Of a stretch of DNA of 55,956 nt, positions 52,473 through 55,956 are shown in pieces (the first letter of the stretch is position 1; every line of letters starts with the position of its first letter). A program made the translations under genes and the position numbers. The notes under the pieces are model-generated. The model was not told the DNA's origin. It saw nothing but the letters and a program-made list of their open reading frames with translations, and searched no databases. This stretch comes from Lentisphaeraceae bacterium (GTDB lineage Bacteria; Verrucomicrobiota; Lentisphaeria; Lentisphaerales; Lentisphaeraceae). The stretch is from contig JAJPOQ010000065.1 of the NCBI GenBank assembly GCA_021232515.1, forward strand, positions 1-55,956. The letters are read 5' to 3'.

Positions 52473-52661
52473 ATGGAAGTTGAGTTTTACAGCGTTAAGA
52501 AAAAAGCCAAAGTGAAAATTGGTTCGGGCAACATCGAAAAGGTTGAGTACAAAAAGCAAACCTCGAAAGGCGAATCAATTCGCTATGCCCTCAAGGCAGT
52601 CGATGATGACGGTACAAAGCTAACAAAGTTCTGTAGTAAGACAGATTACGATAAGTTTTAA
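52473..52661 (+). CDS. Small basic protein of the metal regulon, unknown
   Basis: 62 aa starting MEVEFYSVKKKAKVKIGSGN; AAGGA six bases upstream decides this start. An upstream in-frame ATG at 52422 lies within the operator and is unlikely. The protein is very Lys-rich with alternating beta-like residues (KKKAKVKI, IRYALKAV) and a single Cys, probably a small beta-barrel. It is the first gene behind the best promoter/operator in the island, so it should be strongly induced on metal shortage. I do not recognise its function. Confidence 0.8.
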   Translation: MEVEFYSVKKKAKVKIGSGNIEKVEYKKQTSKGESIRYALKAVDDDGTKLTKFCSKTDYDKF

Positions 52662-52678
52662 TTTAGTAGGCATGGAGG

Positions 52679-52711
52679 CACGTCCGACTCTCTCCCGGAC
52701 GTGTTTTTTTT
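52679..52711 (+). terminator. Terminator touching the merC-family start codon
   Basis: An 8-bp stem CACGTCCG/CGGACGTG with a 9-base loop, followed by TTTTTTTT that ends directly at the ATG at 52712. It should end most small-protein transcripts and leaves the next gene without a ribosome-binding site of its own. Confidence 0.85.
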
Positions 52712-53230
52712 ATGAAAAAATATTTTGATATAGATTGTTTGGGTATGTGTGCGTCAGTTCTTTGTCTTTTGCACTGCCTGTTTCTCCCTTGGCTTTTAGC
52801 CGCGGTTGGCACCTACTTAGGTAGTATGGTCAATTCACCTGGTTTTCATAACTTTATGCTCGTCGTAGCATTTATAATTGGTCTGCCAGTTTTTATCATT
52901 TCTTATAAGCGCTTTAAGTCAAAAATCATTTTATTTACAGGTGTTTTGGGGCTTGGTTTGACGGCTCATGGAACTATTAAAGAAGATGATTGTTGCCCGC
53001 CGATTGCCATAGAAGAAGTTACTTGTGAAGGGGAAAGCTGTTGTCCAAGTGAAGTTAATACTACAGTCGTTGAATCACCTGAAGTTAAAGTTGTTGATGA
53101 GCCTTCAGAAGTGGATGAAGTTAACCTTAGTTCTTTTAATACAATCCCTCTTGGAGTAAGTCTGCTAATCTTAGCGCACTCATTGAACTTTTACAAAAAA
53201 AGGAAGTGCAAAAGTGTATGCTGTAGCTGA
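52712..53230 (+). CDS. MerC-family membrane protein with Cys-rich tail
   Basis: A 172-aa protein. The N-terminus FDIDCLGMCASVLCLLHCLF matches the MerC domain, with about four helices (14-34, 45-64, 68-84, 145-162). A hydrophilic insert carries metal-type pairs DDCCPP and CEGESCCPSE, and the C-terminus ends RKCKSVCCS. MerC relatives in zinc regulons are thought to import or relay metal. The start is immediately behind a terminator and has no Shine-Dalgarno site, so translation may be leaderless or re-initiated. It overlaps the next gene by 17 bases. Confidence 0.85.
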   Translation: MKKYFDIDCLGMCASVLCLLHCLFLPWLLAAVGTYLGSMVNSPGFHNFMLVVAFIIGLPVFIISYKRFKSKIILFTGVLGLGLTAHGTIKEDDCCPPIAIEEVTCEGESCCPSEVNTTVVESPEVKVVDEPSEVDEVNLSSFNTIPLGVSLLILAHSLNFYKKRKCKSVCCS

Positions 53231-53849
53231 AGAGATAAACCTAGAAAGTTTTGGTGTCACTCACACTTCGAGATCATTTTTTGATCCTCAAGTTGGGGCA
53301 CTTTACTTACCGCCGCCAATAAAATTTTCTGAAGTTCCTCAACAGGAGCTCAGTAAAGTTTTAGAACAAGACCTTGCTCATATATTGAGTGAGAAAGAGT
53401 TAATGTTAAATGGCTTCAATGAAGATGAACTTTTTATCGAAAGATCGTTTGATGATCTTACTCAAGCCTTGAGGTTTGTTCGTAAAGTGTGTCGAAACTT
53501 GGATATAGAGAATCGAGCTTACAGTTTGGACATTCAAGAGAAGTTGAGGCTATTTGATTCTTTAGTTCACTCTCAAAAGAAATTGACTTGTCGCTTTGAA
53601 GTCTTGTCCGGAGACAGTTGCAAGAAGTTTCATGTAGACTCTGTAAATAGTAGAATGATCTGTACATACGCCGGTCCAGGAACACAGATTCAGAAAGTTG
53701 GAGACTCAGAGGTTCGTACACTTCCAAGCGGATCATCTCTAATTGTCAAAGGAACAAATTTTCCCGACTTCAATTCTGTCGTTCTTCATCGCTCACCTCC
53801 TATTGCCAACACAGGCTTTAAAAGGCTCCTTTTTATCGCCGATGTTTAG
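53214..53849 (+). CDS. DUF1826 protein, copy 2
   Basis: A 211-aa protein beginning at GTG, with AAGGAAG eight bases upstream; it overlaps the merC-family gene by 17 bases, so the two are coupled. DUF1826 core: CKKFHVDSVNSRMICTYAGP (H140, D142) and LHRSPPIANTG (H192), the same HxD...H plan as copy 1. The N-terminal 110 residues are different and lack the Cys cluster. Both copies belong to the same regulon, suggesting either a heterodimer or separate clients. Confidence 0.85.
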   Translation: MYAVAEEINLESFGVTHTSRSFFDPQVGALYLPPPIKFSEVPQQELSKVLEQDLAHILSEKELMLNGFNEDELFIERSFDDLTQALRFVRKVCRNLDIENRAYSLDIQEKLRLFDSLVHSQKKLTCRFEVLSGDSCKKFHVDSVNSRMICTYAGPGTQIQKVGDSEVRTLPSGSSLIVKGTNFPDFNSVVLHRSPPIANTGFKRLLFIADV

Positions 53850-53893
53850 CTTGAAGTTAAGCCCCATTTCTATGAGGCCTTTAAAAAGACGTC

Positions 53894-55240
53894 TTACTTT
53901 TTCGGTGGAGTCAGAGTCCACTGATCAACAGAGTACTCGCCATTTACACCACACTTAAACTTTAGGGGCTCTGTTAGGCCTTTAGTTTTTCCTGTTTGAG
54001 GATTTTTAAATTTGTCAGTGTCAGTCACATTTTCAAAAGAGTTATTTTCGATAGTAGCTCTGTAACTAGCGTCATTTCGAAGGAGTGGGCGAGGGTTCGC
54101 AGAGTTACACTCAAAGATGTTATCTTTGATGACTGTGTTAGAGAAGTTGGACTTACCGTGAATACCAATAAAGCCATCTTTCCGAGTTAGGGTGTTCGCC
54201 TTAACGTGATTGTTGTAGAAGTGAATATTTTCATGCGGGCCATGAGTCCAGAAAAGACCTCTGCCAGGATTCATCACTAGGTTGTTGTGAAACTTTATGT
54301 AACCAGGCACATTTGCCTTACTAAAGTTACAGAGAAGATTGCCTTTATCATCTGTTGTTTTGAAGTCAAAAAGATTGTGATTCACTTCCATATTGTTGCG
54401 CGGTAACTCGATTGCATATGAACTGCTAGAGTAGTTATGGTGGATGTGGAAGGAGTGTTCACCTTCGTTGATTTTCATGCCTCCAGCATGTTTAGGAAGA
54501 GACAGTGTACCGGTAACATAATTGTGATCTATCTCGGTATTTTTATCGTTTTCAAAGGGGAACTCTATAGAGAAATTGATCAATATCGTGTTGTGGTGGA
54601 TTCGACTGTCGACTATGCCACGACCCTTTATGCCATAGTGGTGTGAGTGCTCTTTCGATTTTGTGATGCGGTTATTCCAAAACTCGGATTTTTTAGACCA
54701 AGTTAGGTACATCGCTCCACCTTGATGCTTGACTGTGCCACCAGCATTGTGAAAGGTACAATCATGAATGCGGAAGCTGTTAATGACGAAGCTGCGAATA
54801 CCACTGTAGAAGAAGTTTTCGATATGAAGGTTATGAAACTCGACATCTGTAGAACCTCTTCCATAGATGGCTCCATGAAGGGTTGGCCCATAAAGCGACA
54901 TGTGGGAGATCTTTAAGCCATCTGCTTTGTCGAAATTAAAAAGGTAAGCTTGGGGATTGTCTTTATTTGGCAGACCTTTTTTGCCAGGTTTCCATGAAGC
55001 GGCAGACTTTATAATAGTTTTGCCAACACCGGCACCTTTTATCTGCATTTTAGCCTTTGGCTTGAGAGATGCTTTTAGCTCATAAGTCCCCGCCGCAAGT
55101 TCAATGGTGTCACCTGCTTTACCTTGGCTGATGGCTTTGATCAGTTCATCAGCATTTGTCACTGTTTTTGCTAGTAGTGACGATGACGTCAGCAGTAGCA
55201 GTGAGACGAAAATGCAGATCTTAGAATTCAGTTTACCCAT
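53894..55240 (-). CDS. Secreted right-handed beta-helix protein (polysaccharide-lyase-like)
   Basis: A 448-aa protein with a signal peptide (1-24). It opens with VTNADELIKAISQGKAGDTI and AAGTYELKASLKPKAKMQIK, the entry of pectate/alginate lyase-like beta-helices, followed by repeated coils with Asn ladders (HNTILINFS, HHNYSSSSY, FHNNLVMNP, IHFYNNHVK). His- and Asn-rich turns are abundant. It resembles chondroitinase-B/alginate-lyase (PL6-like) or DUF1565-type helices; no catalytic Lys/Arg pair can be fixed by eye. Probably acts on an acidic polysaccharide outside the cell. Confidence 0.8.
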   Translation of the reverse strand: MGKLNSKICIFVSLLLLTSSSLLAKTVTNADELIKAISQGKAGDTIELAAGTYELKASLKPKAKMQIKGAGVGKTIIKSAASWKPGKKGLPNKDNPQAYLFNFDKADGLKISHMSLYGPTLHGAIYGRGSTDVEFHNLHIENFFYSGIRSFVINSFRIHDCTFHNAGGTVKHQGGAMYLTWSKKSEFWNNRITKSKEHSHHYGIKGRGIVDSRIHHNTILINFSIEFPFENDKNTEIDHNYVTGTLSLPKHAGGMKINEGEHSFHIHHNYSSSSYAIELPRNNMEVNHNLFDFKTTDDKGNLLCNFSKANVPGYIKFHNNLVMNPGRGLFWTHGPHENIHFYNNHVKANTLTRKDGFIGIHGKSNFSNTVIKDNIFECNSANPRPLLRNDASYRATIENNSFENVTDTDKFKNPQTGKTKGLTEPLKFKCGVNGEYSVDQWTLTPPKK

Positions 55241-55550
55241 GGAGCTAATCCTTTAGTTTATAGCCTATACATTCATACACATGTAGAGAGTTTCTGCGTA
55301 GCGTGAACTCTCTATTAAGAATTAGATAACCAGTTTACAGTGGATTATTATGGTGATTTCTTAAAATACAGCCTTATTCCTTTCAGCAAGCTTAGTCAGA
55401 AACTAAGAGAACCCTTGACTGATTTTGAGAATTTACTCAGTAGTTATCTCATCTTGAATTTTTTACTGATAGGTATTATTCTTTTACTTATGAAAAGAAT
55501 AATTTTATTCTTTATGTCAGTATCCTAGAGCTAAAGAATAATAGTTGAGT
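55241..55550. other. Intergenic region
   Basis: 310 bases. A frame at 55340-55528 exists (GTG start, hydrophobic end) but lacks a ribosome site or protein-like composition; I do not call it a gene. Nothing else is seen. Confidence 0.35.
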
Positions 55551-55721
55551 ATGAAAAGGTTTACACTAAAAGTATCGGCAGAGTTACATGCTGAAATTAA
55601 GGATCTTGGTAAACAACAGGAAGTTCTTGATGCTGCGCTTATGGCGTTTGGTGAGGATGGTAAAGTTGTTGATGCTAAATTAGATATATCAACTGAATCA
55701 AAGAAAAAGCAGATTGTGTAG
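55551..55721 (+). CDS. Small hypothetical protein beside an IS end
   Basis: 56 aa starting MKRFTLKVSAELHAEIKDLG, helical and charged, with protein-like composition. Its stop codon TAG lies in what looks like the left end of the insertion element, so the original gene may have been cut short, or the ORF may be IS-borne. It has no family I know. Confidence 0.45.
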   Translation: MKRFTLKVSAELHAEIKDLGKQQEVLDAALMAFGEDGKVVDAKLDISTESKKKQIV

Positions 55722-55956
55722 TCCGGGTATAGGTTGACACTGTAATCAAAAGGAAATTGGATGAAATATTCGATTCGTTACAGTGAAACGTTTAAGTTAA
55801 AGGTAGTGAAAGAGCAGCCTCAGGAAAGTTTACAAGTATTAGAGAGGCTTCTCGGGCCTATGATATACCAGGTAGTGATACGGTGCGTTCATGGGTTAAG
55901 AAATATGGACGAGATGATTTATTACCTAAGGTGCTAGTCGTGAAAACTCCAGAAGA
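55716..55956 (+). mobile_element. IS3-family element, left end only
   Basis: A probable left end begins around TGTAGTCCGGGTATAGGTTG and leads after about 45 bases to an OrfA-type transposase gene. The element runs off the window, so the right inverted repeat, OrfB and target duplication cannot be seen. Confidence 0.6.
55761..55956 (+). pseudogene. IS3-type transposase OrfA, frameshifted
   Basis: The first 25 or so codons (MKYSIRYSETFKLKVVKE) and the later frame (REASRAYDIPGSDTVRSWVK then KYGRDDLLPKVL) are the two halves of an IS3/IS150 OrfA helix-turn-helix, but they are in different frames: a one-base loss lies between about 55820 and 55841. This is not the programmed OrfA/OrfB slip site, which is at the gene end. 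Either a dead copy or a read error. Confidence 0.75.

Noticed and set aside
53853..53893. Terminator between the second DUF1826 gene and the beta-helix gene
   Set aside because: Only short imperfect complementarity and no proper U-run on either strand.
55340..55528. 62-codon frame with hydrophobic C-terminal end
   Set aside because: GTG start without a ribosome site, composition of AT-rich non-coding DNA, no neighbour context.
1..55956. tRNA or rRNA genes
   Set aside because: No cloverleaf with a GGTTCRA-type T-arm and no rRNA-like conserved stretch was seen in the gaps.

Overview
The window looks like a chromosome segment from a marine, polysaccharide-using member of the PVC superphylum, most likely a Lentisphaera-type bacterium. 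The basis is an AT-rich genome and gene families typical of that group: an ECF sigma factor with a membrane-anchored C-terminal extension, a formylglycine sulfatase, a haem-binding beta-propeller dehydrogenase, a DUF1080 lipoprotein, DUF5060/collagen-binding glycosidase-like proteins, a large secreted Calx-beta protein and Lentisphaera-style FTLIELL prepilins. This is inference from gene content; no rRNA or tRNA gene was seen.

Layout. (1) 1-20.6 kb: mostly single secreted or signalling genes. These are the sigma factor, a 922-aa exported repeat-like protein, a degenerate metallophosphoesterase-like protein, a 1289-aa hydrolase/Calx-beta/H-type-lectin protein, a prepilin, the propeller/cytochrome protein, the DUF1080 lipoprotein and the sulfatase. 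Long non-coding gaps here hold palindromic repeats and short coding remnants. (2) 20.6-27.9 kb: a sugar dehydrogenase fused to cytochrome c, a four-gene MacB-type ABC operon ending in a lipoprotein and a DUF3299 protein, and a DUF5060 glycosidase-like lipoprotein. (3) 28-38.9 kb: a minus-strand type IV pilus/type II secretion operon. In transcription order it is pseudopilin, PilM/N-like (GspL-like) protein, PilO-like, PilT, PilB, PilC, a small periplasmic protein and the secretin. A major pilin gene with its own terminator lies upstream, beside a decayed duplicate, and a CheY-like regulator is divergent. (4) 40.1-43.7 kb: dabB-dabA, the two-gene inorganic-carbon uptake pump. (5) 44-53.9 kb: a metal (by gene content, zinc) starvation island. 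It has a P-type ATPase with an unusual FPD motif, a TonB receptor, SufU, FolE, HisI, two DUF1826 proteins, a COG0523 GTPase, a 62-aa protein and a MerC-family protein. (6) 53.9-56.0 kb: a secreted beta-helix protein and the left end of a frameshifted IS3-type element.

The most interesting part is the island in (5). Six 16-bp palindromes of the form TGATAWY-NN-RWTATCA (44088, 44143, 46079, 51992, 52055, 52423) occur there and were not noticed elsewhere. They sit before the ATPase/TonB pair, the COG0523 operon and the small-protein/MerC/DUF1826 operon, as Fur-family (Zur or Fur) operators would. Two of them, one inside a 32-bp perfect palindrome, lie before a strong terminator with no protein gene between, so a regulated small RNA or leader is possible. 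The same terminator design recurs after the COG0523 gene, and a third terminator abuts the merC-family start codon. The likely joint role is to import and re-allocate zinc: TonB receptor for outer-membrane uptake, the GTPase as metal chaperone, and extra copies of zinc enzymes (FolE, HisI, SufU) as substitutes or clients. DabA is also a zinc enzyme and lies next to the island, but I found no operator before dabB.
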